Assembly (NCBI GenBank): GCA_935421135.1 | Contig: OW285189.1 | Location: 22,260,298 to 22,324,297, forward strand | Reading direction: 5' to 3' | DNA length: 64,000 nucleotides | Source of the DNA: Bugulina stolonifera | Taxonomy: Eukaryota; Bryozoa; Gymnolaemata; Cheilostomatida; Bugulidae | Shown here: positions 1-15,480 of the stretch, piece after piece | How positions within the stretch are numbered: the first letter of the stretch is position 1 | Layout of the letters: each line of letters starts with the position of its first letter | Notes under the pieces: model-generated | Databases searched by the model: none | The model's input: only the letters and a program-made list of their open reading frames with translations | What the model was told of the DNA's origin: nothing | Position numbers and translations under genes: made by a program

Positions 1-812
1 AACTAACCATTTGTTGTATAAATATATATTATAATATGCCTAGTTATAAGCTAATGCAATACTAAAAATATAACATGCTTACGGCGTTTTTCGTCATGGT
101 TGATATGACTTGGCTCCATTAATATGAATATGTAGTTATAAATAGAATAAAAATTATGTCCCTACCCCTTTACACTTCAAATAAATAATCTTGTCTATAA
201 AGAAATTATTACCAGAACATTCCATTTAAATTGATATGTAACCCACTTTAATTTGGTTAATTTACGTCATTTTACAATGCATATTAACAAAATTGGTTCA
301 TAAAAATATAAATGTTGCGGAAAAAATACTCTGAACCTAAGCTAAAATGTACAAAGATATCTCTGAACTTTTGTTTGCTCACATAAAAGTTCTAATTTAA
401 AACAAGTCGTTTGGCAACCAATAACATAAATATAACTACTACCTATCCTATCCCTACAACAGTTGCAGACTATGTGCAGTTACAGAAGACACAATTGACG
501 TAATATTTGTATTACATGATTGAATAATGTAAGTAATTTGATAGAATTAATATCGTATGGACACAGGAGAATAAGATGAGCCTGCTCCAGTACTTTGATA
601 TAACGTCACTTATATTATTACATTATAGACGTAATGTGATAAGAGGCTTCTTGTGAAAATAAAGTAACGAGAGTGAACATTACTTGAGCTCCAGTATTAT
701 AATATTAATTAGGATACTTCCACTAGATTTCACCAATTTAACTGAAGTTAGTAGCAGTGATCAATATTTTGTAAAAATTCCTGAAGACTGTGTACTTACT
801 GTAGCTGTTAAC
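1..812. other. Intergenic sequence, no gene recognised
   Basis: AT-rich sequence with no open frame, splice-linked exon or RNA gene that I recognise. It ends at the TA target dinucleotide of the adjoining mariner-type element. Confidence 0.5.
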
Positions 813-814
813 TA

Positions 815-2574
815 CAGTGGTGATGGAAATAATGGGACCGCCTAAGAGAATATGTACTATTCGCACTTGAGCCTGAATTCTATCCCTTTACTTCATTGCA
901 ATGTACCCAAGTTATACACCATTTGAAAGCAAATTTTCTCCTTATTCTCCACAGCCTCTTTCATACTATCTGGAGAAAGATGGAGGTATTTAGAGAGTTT
1001 TAACTGAACCAACTCTGAAATCTCCAATTTTACTAAAATTTGCGAGTTCAAGATTACATCTTAAGCTCTTTGATTTTACAAGGGATATTTTGCACTCTCC
1101 CTGTTATTGCCTTGTAACAGTTGAAGACTCCATATGAGATGCTGTATGAACTTTGTGTGGTGTATAACTCTGCTAAAAAGTGTCTGTTACAAGAGAAAGT
1201 TTTCAGTTTATTTTCATTGCCGTTATGACGCTCATCTTTCTTAAGAAAAGCATGCCATCATAATCCATGTGCATAACTAAGGGAAAACACACCATGAGAT
1301 GGTCAAGGAACTTTCTTGCTTAATGGATGAGGTGCTAGCAACAATTAGGTGGTGGAAGGAGGGTGGTAGCCTGAAGAAATATCAATATCGCGGACAAAGG
1401 AAACTGACAACACGGAGAGTTGCAAGGAAGCTTGCACGCATCTGAATAGTTAATAGGCATCTCACTGAGCCCCAACTGCCCAGAGAGTCCCGAGTACCTG
1501 CTGGTGCTAAATTGACTCCATTCACTATTTGTGGGGTGGACGGAAAAGACTCGCCTTCAAGTGCAAAGCTTAAAGAAAGCTTCTGCAGACAGAAATAAAA
1601 AGCCGAGCAAAACTGAAACTGACCAAAGAACACCTTTATTGGACAGGAGACTAGTGCAAGAAGGTGCCATTTAGTGATAGAGGAACTTTTACCATCTTAA
1701 ATCATAGTGGAACCAATAATATAAGAGATGCAGGTAAGGAGTTGATCCCAAGGTGCTTAGTACCACCCATCTAGCATTGCGCATCCGCCCACGTGCGGAG
1801 CAACTTTCGCCTAACTGGTCCGAGACTTCTTTATTTCTTTATTGAGGCAAACAAATCTATCAAATGCTGCAAGATATTCAAAATTGTAGTGTTGTCAGCT
1901 GCCAGGCAGCTCTGTCGTGATGATTGAATCTTAAACCAAGGTGAAACAGCCTGTCACACAGCTCGGCTTGACAAAAAGTGGATAAAACGATTGCCATGTC
2001 CAAGTCCTTCCATGGCCAGTACTGCCGCCTGACTTGAACCGTAATGAAAATATATCAATCACCACTGGATAAATTTTATCATAACAAGATAACAAACATC
2101 AGAAGACTAAAGCACCTGAAAACTCAGTCCTAGTATTGAATTGGGTCACTAGAACACCTCAACGCCCTTGCTGATATTATGCCCGAGGCTGCTACACCGT
2201 TATTGAGCCAAAAAGGCTGGCTACCAAGATGCTAGGCCACACACAAACCCCAAAGACCCTTTTCAAGGTTAGCACATAGTTTCTAAGAGCTACAGTCTCA
2301 TAAATCTAAAATATTTGAGCTGACTATGTTCAATCTCAATTCGATAAAAATCGTAAAATGTCGCCAATTTTGACATACCGTAGGAATATGTCTTAAAAAT
2401 TTCTAAATTTTAGATCTCTATGCATAAAATCATGCTTATTTGAAAGCTGAGGTTCTAAGCTTTCTATTGATATGCTATTTAATACATTTCTATGGAAAAA
2501 AGAGACTACAAATAGGGCATTCTCTCAAAGAATGAAAAATTCCAAGGGCGGTCCCATTATTTCCATCACCACTG
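815..2574 (+). mobile_element. Degenerate Tc1/mariner element with intact terminal inverted repeats
   Basis: The element is 1760 bp long. Its ends are perfect 28-bp inverted repeats (815-842 and 2547-2574, starting CAGTGGTGATGG), each flanked by the TA dinucleotide (813-814, 2575-2576) that Tc1/mariner elements duplicate on insertion. On the plus strand, pieces of a Tc1-type transposase are readable around 1350-2070. A helix-turn-helix-like basic stretch lies near 1380-1440. A relic of the QDNAPCHTA block lies near 1938, where the catalytic Asp position is no longer Asp. The block LPWP..PPDLNRNENI, matching the family's LPWPxxSPDLNPIEN, lies near 2008-2060. Stops and frameshifts break the gene, so it is non-autonomous. 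Perfect ends around a dead gene suggest mobilisation in trans or a fairly recent insertion. Confidence 0.9.
1350..2070 (+). pseudogene. Broken Tc1-like DDE transposase
   Basis: No frame stays open across the region, but conserved transposase blocks appear in the family's order: a basic DNA-binding stretch near 1400, a CHTA block near 1950 and the PDLNxNEN block containing the third catalytic residue near 2035. The usual length is about 340 residues. Intervening frames are shifted and the aspartate of the second catalytic block is substituted. It lies wholly inside the inverted repeats at 815-2574. Confidence 0.7.
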
Positions 2575-2576
2575 TA

Positions 2577-4159
2577 TATTCTATTCAACAAGCCGGTAAT
2601 ACTTCATTAATTTAAACTTGCCAAGTAAAAGAAATGCAAATAATATACTAGAGTCTACATATATATATACATGTACTACACTGGATAATATAAAATACAT
2701 GAACTAGACGGTATTTTAAACTGAACTTACACTATTTCCGACGAACACTTAATATTTATACAACCTAAAGCTAACAGAGATACCGTACAGCCTTAATAGA
2801 GATAAACAAACGAATCAAACGCGGCTAATCAATCTAGATGATGATCTAACAACCAGTTGATAACAAGTAAGGAGTGAACCAGGATAAAGAGATAAGGTAA
2901 AATACCTCTACTAAATGCATGTAGGACAAGTCACACGTCTATGTCTTGTAATAATTATGACTTTCACTAGATTGTTACTAATCAATGGAAGATTAGATGT
3001 CTTAGACAGCTGGGAACCAATCATACTCCGATATGAAAATAATATCATTATACAATCACACTATGTTTCACATTACATGTACATGTATGTACATACACAT
3101 GTATACTTATATAGTCATGTAGTAACTGATGCAATCTGTCAATTCCTACTACACTGGGGGATTTCTAATCTGTAGCACACATTAATCCCCACTCCATGAG
3201 CTCAGATACGATACCATATAATAGCCTGGGCTCCATGCCTTATGCAATATTGGGTGGGTATATCAGCTATTGGTTACAGAGTACAGGACATACATGTACA
3301 TGTACATAGACCTTCAGTCTAGAGTCAACTATAACTGATATACCAACCCATTATTCCTAAAAAGGTGTCCACAAATTTTGCTTAACAAACCAATAACAAA
3401 ACATATTTAGAATCTATCCAGTGATGCCTGTTCATTCAACTATACTTGAGCAGTATTACTCCATGCAATGTAATAATCAACAAATATAATAATATGTAAT
3501 TGTTTTTATGGAACATTAGTTCACAATCTTGATAAAGACCTCACAATTCATCATTTGGAAAGCTTATATCAGATCCACTATTAAAGTAAACACCAAACAA
3601 TATTATTACCACATACAATACAATATGCACTTACACCAACATCCTCAATAAACCAGACTCATCACTTTTTAATGACATGTAATTTATGCACCCGTATTAC
3701 ATAATATTTAAGACAAACACTGAAACTTCCTTAGTATTAGTAATATGGAGAAAAGCACCTGCAAGTACCAATTGCCATCTATCTGTTATCTGACCAGTGA
3801 GATCTCAGGGGACACTGAAGTTATCCATTAGTAGAATTTAGAAAGTACAGTCTTAACACTATAGGCTATTACCAGAGTGTTAGTACATGCATGCTATTAG
3901 TTATTATTAATTTGTTAGACTCGACACCTTCCTCTCCTATTTACACATTGGTTATACATTCGAATCTTAAAGGCCGCTGACATGCCAAGTATTAGGTTTA
4001 TGCCTGTTCATTGAACTTGGGTATATTTCAATTCCAATCAGCAAACAGAAACATCACTTCGCTGTCGACAGCTTTTAGAACATCTTCGCTCAAAATTATT
4101 CCAGGTAAATAAAATGTATATCAGACTATATTTTATACTTACATATCCTCAAGTAACAG
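2577..4159. other. Intergenic sequence downstream of the ZDHHC4-like gene
   Basis: AT-rich stretch without a supported gene. It carries several ACATGTACATGT-type palindromic words (near 2670, 3078 and 3293). The end nearest 4160 should contain the 3' UTR of the minus-strand palmitoyltransferase gene. Confidence 0.4.
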
Positions 4160-7100
4160 CTAATTCTGTTTATCCAAACTTGTAGGTTTTAGAGGTACAA
4201 GGACCTCTAAAACATTAGAAAGGATGCCTCTGTGGTAGAACCTTCTAGAGACCAATGCCTTAGTAGTACCTACAGCATACACAGCAGGGTAGAGTATTTC
4301 CAGTCAGTTCATAATCAAACGTCGAAGTGAAATGTACAAACAATAGATGATAAATAAAAACAATATAGTTGAATGGGTTGAATAAGTATGAGTCCATATA
4401 CATGTAGATAATCTATACACTATGAAAGTATACATACTTGAACAAAGTGCCTATTAGCAGCAGGAAACACTCATACTATTATAATAAAAAGACTGTCTAT
4501 TGAGTTTTGATCAATGGATATGATAGCGGCCAAAAATGGTAGAAGTTGTCTTTTCCTGTCTTGAGGAGAGCACAACTTTGGAATTGTGATCAATTGCGTA
4601 CGTGGAATTCATGCTGATATTACACATATTAAAGATATCTATTTAATTTGTGGGTATATCAGATCATTAGACTAGTATTTGACCAAGGAGCACACTCCAA
4701 CACTATCAAAATAAATTCACTATTGACAGGTGAGACTTTACACCAGTCCTCTTTAATTCCATCGAGTCATTCCGATACAATCCTTTTTAGGGTTCTGAGA
4801 GACAAGAAATTTAAATCTAAATTGAACTTACTGAGTGAGCCTAGTTTGTGAGATTCGTTGGTGGTTCTATTAATAGCTATTAGTCCAATGTGGTAAATGG
4901 TGAACAATGTCAGCAGTACAGCCAGCACAAATAACGTAGAAGCCAATAGAAACTGTCTGGGGAAGTGGTAGAACTGGTACTGCAAATACAAAACCATTTT
5001 GATAATATATTATTACAACCATTAAAAAATCAATACACCATACCAATGAAGTGATATAGATGTAAAATATTATATAATTATTTAGAAACATGAATCGAGT
5101 GAACATTTATTTTATGAAAGAAGAAGTCTAATAACAAACAAAACTTACATGCGTGTTGACTGTCAAGTTGAACAAATATCAACTCTATTCTCCAACACAA
5201 GACTATTACTGTTACTGTACCTGGTATAGATGTACTACTGAACTATATAAACCTACATGCACCTGGTATAGATGTACTACTGGACTATATAAACCTACAT
5301 GTACTATGCGCTGATTGTTGAGCTGAATTCAATTTGAACTTTCAAGGTCATTATTTGATATACTACTGAAATAAAAAATGGACGATGAATATATCCATTA
5401 GATTACTAGTCTGTTGTCAGTAATCATACCAACCTGAGCCAGAACGATTCCTCCCAATTCACGTTTCTGTCCGTAACTATCGATATATTTGAGCCTATGT
5501 AACTGCCTCGTATCGTAAATGACATTGAAGAATTGGAGGGTCATGGTAACACCATTACAGCACATAATAATACCGGTGATAAGGATACCAATGAAGTATC
5601 TGTAGTTGTAGGCACCGATACAGCAGTTAATCCATGTACAATGGTGATCAAATCTGTGTAGACATCTATTGCACATCTCTACAAATATAGTCAATGTAGT
5701 GTAATATATGACTTACCTTCTCTATCCCATTCAGTTAAATGTTCCAAGAAATAACTATACTATGTTTATATTGTTATGTATATATTGCTAATATTGATAT
5801 TGTAACAGCAAACATAAACAAACAGTAAATGCCTACTTCCCAGCCAATTAGAAGCGACACTATGAACAGAATAAGTTTTTGTTCCGACTATTATAAAAAT
5901 GAATAGGTATTGTTAATAACCTAGTAAACTGCTTTGATGTGTATACAAATATGGTACAGTAACTTGATCACCTAAGGCACATAATACACCATTATGCTAT
6001 AGTCACATACATTATACATGTACAAAACTGCTAGCCGGATATAATAACAGACAGAATAAGTGGCCATGCTTTCCATTGAATTTATTCCATCAATTAACTT
6101 ATATTAAATATCAACAGCTCTCAAGTGCAATTATATACTGTAATTTTACACCAATACCTTTCACAGTAAGGTGCATTTAATATAGTAAACTCCTTTATGA
6201 TTGTGTTGCTACATCACACTAATAATAATAATAACTGTACAGCAAGCAGCATAAGGAACTACCTCCTCCTAGACACGGAATACATTTGATAGAGAAGAAG
6301 TGTATTTGATACTTACTACAATGCTTGCTTCTTGCTGGTTTAATACTGTCACATGTCTTGCATACAGCTTCAGGTTGAAAGAGATGGCCATCATAGTTGT
6401 ATACTCTAGTCAACTCTTCACAATTGTTCTGGGTCACCACACCAGGGTCACACACCACACACATAACATAGCAGAACGTGTGTATAGCCCAAATATGGTA
6501 CATCAGTGCAGGCATATTAATTAGACTTTTACTCTTTTCTTGGTCTATGTAAGGAAGTATATCATTTATGGCCACCAGATGGCAGCCTAATACTACACCA
6601 TGATAACACAATGTCAGAACTGTAAGCACCCACCTACAAGTCGTTAAGAGAAACACAGTGAAATAATGGAATTAAAAATATCAGTAGATTAGCTCTAATT
6701 TGAACAATCACACACAGGCTTTACACCTTAAATGAACAACATAATGATATACTATTTTTCTGTTTACCATACTATGCTTACCTTGGCAAAGTTGTGTATT
6801 GCTTCAGCGAAGGACATCGTTCATGGACAAACTACAGCAAAAAGCGGTGCTATTACTATGTAATACACACATAGGTAAGCCTACTTCCCTATAATCATGC
6901 TATGCAGGTAATAAAACCAGATTCTGCAAGTAAACATGCAGGTGTATACTAAAGCTGTTCAGAGTCTTGTGTGCATTTTAGGTGTCTTCGCGACGGACCT
7001 GGGTCGAAAATAAAAATCACAAAATGGCCACCCGACCTAGGCCAAAAGGGCTATTGGCCTAGGATTTTGCTTGGCCGGACGAAACCATCCCTAGCTTATC

Positions 7101-7467
7101 AGCACACCTGACTTCTTCGCGTGAAAATGAGGATTTTGCTTTTGACCCAGGCCGGTGTGTTCGCGACTCTGTGACGGATGTGTGCTGGAAAATTTTTTCG
7201 CAAATTGGCCTGGGTTTGAAATTTAGGTCGCAAAGACACCTATTGGGACAGATAATAGTGCACAAACCGTGTAGACAAATGGTAGTTGGCTGCTCTTTAC
7301 AACATATTCTACAGTTAGGTCACCATTTGAGATCAATGTGAATGTAGCAAACATACCTTATCAATAAAAGCTATTACTCCAAGGCGATGGAAAACCCCAA
7401 GAAAATACAATAGCACTACAGAAATACTCAGAGTAGAATAGCCCAATAACAGGAGCACACTGTACAT
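4160..7467 (-). CDS. ZDHHC4: Palmitoyltransferase ZDHHC4-like, seven coding exons
   Basis: An S-acyltransferase that moves palmitate to protein cysteines in the ER/Golgi membrane. Exons on the minus strand, 5' to 3': 7357-7467, 6782-6831, 6317-6633, 5434-5678, 4832-4979, a 13-nt microexon 4438-4450, and 4160-4244. They sum to 969 nt (322 residues), close to human ZDHHC4 (344). The Cys-rich domain runs from about residue 142, with [17 protein letters not shown] and the catalytic FDHHC (Asp170-Cys173) intact, followed by the membrane-proximal NRTTNES (TTxE motif). Hydrophobic segments lie at about 1-25, 55-80, 105-130, 190-215 and 255-280. The C-terminal block [13 protein letters not shown] resembles the SHGLRSNLQEIFLP region of ZDHHC4. 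The ATG at 7467 begins a hydrophobic segment, but an acceptor-like site lies just upstream, so a further 5' exon is possible. The microexon is inferred from splice sites and phase. Confidence 0.85.
5219..5302. repeat. Tandem 42-bp duplication in ZDHHC4-like intron
   Basis: Two near-identical 42-bp copies begin with ACCTGGTATAG at 5219 and 5261 in the intron between coding exons 4 and 5. They differ at only a few bases. No coding role. Confidence 0.8.
6979..7242. mobile_element. Probable MITE with nested palindromes in ZDHHC4-like intron 1
   Basis: A 264-bp block begins TAGGTGTCTTCGCGAC and ends with the inverse GTCGCAAAGACACCTA. Internal segments around GACCTGGGTCGAAAA and TTTTGACCCAGGC, and CTAGGCC...GGCCTAG near 7037-7065, fold back on each other. 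It is more GC-rich than the surrounding intron and encodes nothing. Short size, inverted ends and internal self-complementarity fit a miniature inverted-repeat element. No target duplication is clear, so the family is unknown. Confidence 0.55.
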
Positions 7468-10876
<3,409 letters not shown>

Positions 10877-11065
10877 ATATCTCTTCACACAACTACCTTC
10901 TTGTTCTACACTGGTGTTTTGGTATTCTTTTAATATTATGAACAGTAACCTCTGTGGGGTACTTTTATAAAAAATTCAATTGTTGAACTAAATCACATTG
11001 CAATATTTATATTTGGCTCTGTTTTGTGTAATCCTGGCAAATAATACAGTATAGTGCCACCCATC

Positions 11066-11071
11066 TTTATT
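11066..11071 (-). terminator. Poly(A) signal of SNRNP40
   Basis: TTTATT on the plus strand reads AATAAA on the minus strand, about 180 bp past the SNRNP40 stop codon at 11248. Confidence 0.5.
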
Positions 11072-11096
11072 TTCATTTGTACAAAACGAATGACTA

Positions 11097-11102
11097 AATA
11101 AA
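11097..11102 (+). terminator. Poly(A) signal of EIF2S1
   Basis: AATAAA, 221 bp past the stop codon. A minus-strand AATAAA for the convergent SNRNP40 gene lies at 11066-11071, so the two 3' UTRs probably overlap. Confidence 0.55.
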
Positions 11103-11247
11103 ATTACTTGCATATGCAAATATCTAGTTGTTTCTGTACATTAAGTGTCTATCATGAGAACTGTACATCTCTTAAAAAACCAGTAGTCATAAGTTGGCTC
11201 ATGTAATTTACTATTTACATATAAATCATTTGCAGCTCCAATCAACT

Positions 11248-14050
11248 TCATTCAATCTCTCCCAGGTATATCTGTTTGTCGCTTGAACAAGACATCACTA
11301 CAACAGAGAGTGGATGATCATGTTCATGTAATGTAAGATGTTTATCTGTAAAGATACCATTGAAAACCCATTCTTTCCAAAGGAGTCTTTCTTCAGTGAA
11401 ATTCTATTTCAGAAGTTGTGCTACCCTTATCTCTGAGAGGATAATTCTAAATCTGATAGTATTTAGTAGCTTACCAATAGGTTCTGTAGGATGGAAATCA
11501 ACATCGTTGACTGAGCCCTCATGGCCAGGAAGTTTATACAGTACTCTTCTGGAGGTTGTATCCCAGACGTAGACATATCTGTCACCAGAACCTGCAGATA
11601 TCTTGGAGCCGTCTGGTGACCAAGCACACCGGAGCAGGTTCTGAAATTGCAAAAATTTAGTTAGAATGCTAAACGAGCAATTAACTACAAATTAACTCTA
11701 ATTACTGTAAGAAGCACACAAAGTAAAGCCAAGCATACCTTTTCAAAAGAATGTTTGTGACCAGTGAATACCTTCACGCATCTTTCCTGTGGAGCAAATG
11801 GACGCACATCCCAGCACCTAACTGTAACAAAGTAAACAGCAGATAAGATTTTTTGTCACATGACAGAGATTTTGTCCACAGACAGCATTATGATTACACA
11901 AATGTTCCAAATAAATCACATTATAACCAGTCACAGATGGGATGAATGCACTTTCTCACCTGAGTCATCCATTCCATTAGAGAGAAGGTAGGATCCATCA
12001 GGTGATAACTCCAAACCAGTAATAGTATCCGTGTGTCCTCTCATTTTATACACCTCGGCATTCTTTCTCAAGTCCCATACCTATGTAGTTTTAGAAAGAA
12101 CAAGTAATGTTGTTTCTAAACTACACATGTGTACAATTAAGAATAATATTAAACTATTGACGAAGTTGAATAAAATGTTAAAAATAACTAAAATTAGTTT
12201 AATATTGGTATTGAATAATGCATACCTTGATGTCATTATCAATGCCACCTGAAAAGATTTGTTCAGCGGTATCACTAAATGTCACTGACGTCACTTGATA
12301 TGTTGCTTGAAATGTTGTAACAGGTGCTCGTTGCCTAGCATCCCACACCTATGACCAGAGCAGAGGTACACAAACAGTTCAAGCATATGCAACAAACTAA
12401 AGATAGTATAAAAACGAGTTGGATAATTATTGTTTACTCCAATTAACTCTCAGATAGATGGATTTATTGATAATATTTTATAGTATTGTGTGTATTATTA
12501 TATTGATGCTAACACCACTATCATGACTGCACCAGTTAATTTTAAAAAGATCAGTACATAGTTTTATTAAATGACTGACTAACCTTTACTGTGCCGTCAT
12601 CACTACCACTGCATATCATCTGGGGTCCTCTTCTGGCACAGCTAACACTGTTAACAAACAGCTGGTGACCTTTAAACCTTTTAACTCTCTCACAAGTCTC
12701 CAGATCCCACTTGGCTATCGTTTTATCAGTCGAACATGTGTATAAAGTACTGCAAAAACACAGCAAAAATAAGTTATAAATGTGTGAACTAATTAAAGCT
12801 CTTACCATTTTTAAAATTAAACGGAGTATTAGAAAACACCACAGTACACCAGGAGAGCTATGAAGAGCAAAACATACATTATTTACAATAATTAAGTTAA
12901 CACTAAAATGTATAGTTGCAGTAAGATACATGTACATGTATCTTAATGCAAATATGAATTTTAGTATGTGGTACACATAGAAAATATATCAGTTAATACC
13001 TATCATCTGTGGAAAATTTTAGGTCAAGGATAGCCCCTGTTTGCCCCGACATTGTCATCCAGTTATCACATTCACCGTACACATTCCATAACACTGTAAT
13101 AGAAGAACCAATATCATTTAAAGAACATACCAATCATGAAGGGAAGCTGAAGTAATTCCCAGCTAGTAGGTTAGTTAGTTACATTAGCTGTGAATGTAAA
13201 ATATTCTAAGTCATATCATAGAGTTATAATGAAAGGAGAGTGTATTTGCTGTGAAATAATAATTTTTGATAATTAAGTTTTATCATTTCAAATCTAATAG
13301 ATTATTTATGTTCCAAGCGCTGGAATTCAAATATTCTCCACAAACATGCAATCCTATATGCATTAATCTACAGGTACAGGCTAACTGATTTGGAGTTTGT
13401 ATGACTTCCGCCTTCAATCACCATTTATATGGTCGCAGCAAAGGATTATGGTGGGACAGCTAATCACAGAAAACACTTATCTGAATCCATTTGACAGCCT
13501 ATGCTGCACAAGACACAACTTACAATGTCATACAATGTACTGTATAATCAGGTTAGAGGTTAATGTACTTACTAATTTGTCTATCAAACCCTGCTGATGC
13601 AATAAACTGTCCATCATGAGAAAATTTACAGCAAAATATATCCCCTTCATGGCCAGTGAGAAGCATGATAGGCGCCAACAGGTTACTAGTTCTTTGTATG
13701 CCCTACAATTAGATAGCATAGTAAACAACCGTGAAATATTTAATTTAAATAGCTGCCTAACTGAACAGGGTGTGTGCTTGGTCCCCTTAGCACAGTTAAC
13801 ATACAATTTAGTCAAAACCAGGAGAGTAATATAAGGTTCATAGTCATGAAAACATGTGATTGACACAATGGCATGGTGGCAAATGAACAAATATACTAAT
13901 ACTAAATCATTTGAGATTTCTTACAGCAGTCATTAGTTGTTTCTTAGTCTCTGGATCTAATCCCACCAGTTGATTTTCTGTGCGGGGGACTTTTGGTGGT
14001 CCCATCTCCACCAACGCACCACTTTCAGCTTTTCTTTTAGAGCTATCCAT
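11248..14050 (-). CDS. SNRNP40: U5 snRNP 40 kDa WD-repeat protein, nine exons
   Basis: A seven-bladed WD40 propeller of the U5 snRNP in the spliceosome. Exons on the minus strand, 5' to 3': 13925-14050, 13573-13702, 13000-13093, 12584-12749, 12226-12348, 11960-12080, 11739-11821, 11475-11640 and 11248-11297. They sum to 1059 nt (352 residues; human 357). The first exon encodes a short basic head with VPRTENQLVG. Later exons give APIMLLTGHEGDIFCCKF, STDKTIAKWD, RRGPQMICSGSDDGTVK, SGGIDNDIKVWDLR, WSPDGSKISAG, YVWDTTSRRVLYKLPGHEG and a terminal SSDKQIYLGEIE matching the family's SSDKRLYMGEIQ. All exon phases join without a break. Convergent with EIF2S1. Confidence 0.96.
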
Positions 14051-15000
14051 TGTTGAATTTTCCACAGCACTCTACTGAATAAAATTTCAGCAGTAAGCAC
14101 ACGATTACAATTGTAAATAGTGGCAGATAGGCTTTTGCGTTACAACAAACGACGTCCATCATCATGGAAATGATTAAGTGTGGCTGTAGCCTTCCATATA
14201 GGTCTATATAAAAACATGGCATTGATGGTATCTAGTTTTATCTGCCATTTCAAAAGTAAGCAGCTCTGGTCACATAAACTGAGAAGATCAAAGTCCGCTA
14301 TATTCAGATATTAAAACGACTACAGTCATTGTGACTTTTACACCCTTCAAGAACATAAGGAACTGTATCATTTATTCTCCTCTTTCAGGATTGATCTCCA
14401 TAGGATAATTTCAGTCACTGCTAAACATTAACTGTAGAGAGACGTCACTGAGAAAGAACCTTTGCTTGCAACTACTCGAACTGAGATAGAAAGCCGAAGT
14501 GCTAGCCTTTTACTGAAGACTTTGGCAAAAAAAGAATAGCATCCCGCTCTCTGCGCAGCTTATCATGATATTCTGAACCAGCCAACCGTAGAAACATCAG
14601 CTAGAAAATATGTCACACAGTAGCCTACTCAATACCAACTTTTAACACGCTCCATTTTCAGAGATCATTCTTCATTCGTACTGTAAAGTATTAGAATGCT
14701 CTACCTGCTGTCAGTCCATTGCTTATCCCTTCACATGTCTAGCCCCTAAAACTGTTAAATTGCTTCTTATTGCTGCAGACCGGAAACGTTAAATGACTTG
14801 GGTAAAACAAGTTTTTCAAGTCACAGTTGGAGGCTAGGACAACTCAATGTATAACTATAAACTATAGAGACAATGGGGCTTTCCCGGTCAGTCGGGAACA
14901 ACAACCAATGTGTAAGTAAATAGTTTAATGGTTACGCACAGTTCTCCTCAACCACCTGACACTAATTATATGCGTACCCATATGTATACCTGCTTGTATT
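14051..15000. other. Region upstream of SNRNP40, no gene recognised
   Basis: Should contain the SNRNP40 promoter and 5' UTR. No open frame or motif that I can support as coding. Confidence 0.4.
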
Positions 15001-15480
15001 CCTTGTTATGTTGTGTATATGCTTGAATATGGCATTACTAAAACATTATACTGTTTTTATACCCATGTAAAGAGGCCCGACCTCTCAGAATGACTTGATA
15101 TTCATTTTGTATATAAATTGGATGATTCTAAGCATCTTTTGTAATAACCCAACCCATTTTGGGTCGGCTATCGGGCTTCCAGCCGCCATATTGTTGCGCA
15201 ATTTCCGGACGATCCTACGTCGTCTTTTCCCGACACTACGTCGGGCTTTTTACCGGAACTTCCTCCGGAAGTTCTCTTACTATATAAAGGGCATTGTTTT
15301 TACGTTTGTTATCTCAGTTCTTGCTTGGATCTCAATAAAGACACATCTATACTTATATACAGAGACTTTGACTTCGTAGATAGGTCATTCTAGTTGTTAA
15401 GGTCCTCGACCTTGCAACACGAACTGCCTACTAGGTCGGACCACTCTCTTTCTCAGTATAGTAAACAAGCATAACTCGGG
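15000..15480 (+). mobile_element. Possible solo LTR or other promoter-bearing repeat
   Basis: A block more GC-rich than its surroundings carries a TATA-box-like TATATAAAGG at 15281-15290 and an AATAAA at 15334-15339, only about 50 bp apart. This is the compact promoter-plus-polyadenylation arrangement of an LTR. Just upstream, ACTTCCTCCGGAAGT forms a short palindrome and CTACGTCG recurs. I could not define both ends, a target duplication, a primer-binding site or coding domains, so a solo LTR is only a working reading. Confidence 0.3.

Noticed and set aside
15095..15379. 94-codon frame
   Set aside because: Lies across the TATA and poly(A) signals of the LTR-like block. No recognisable domain.
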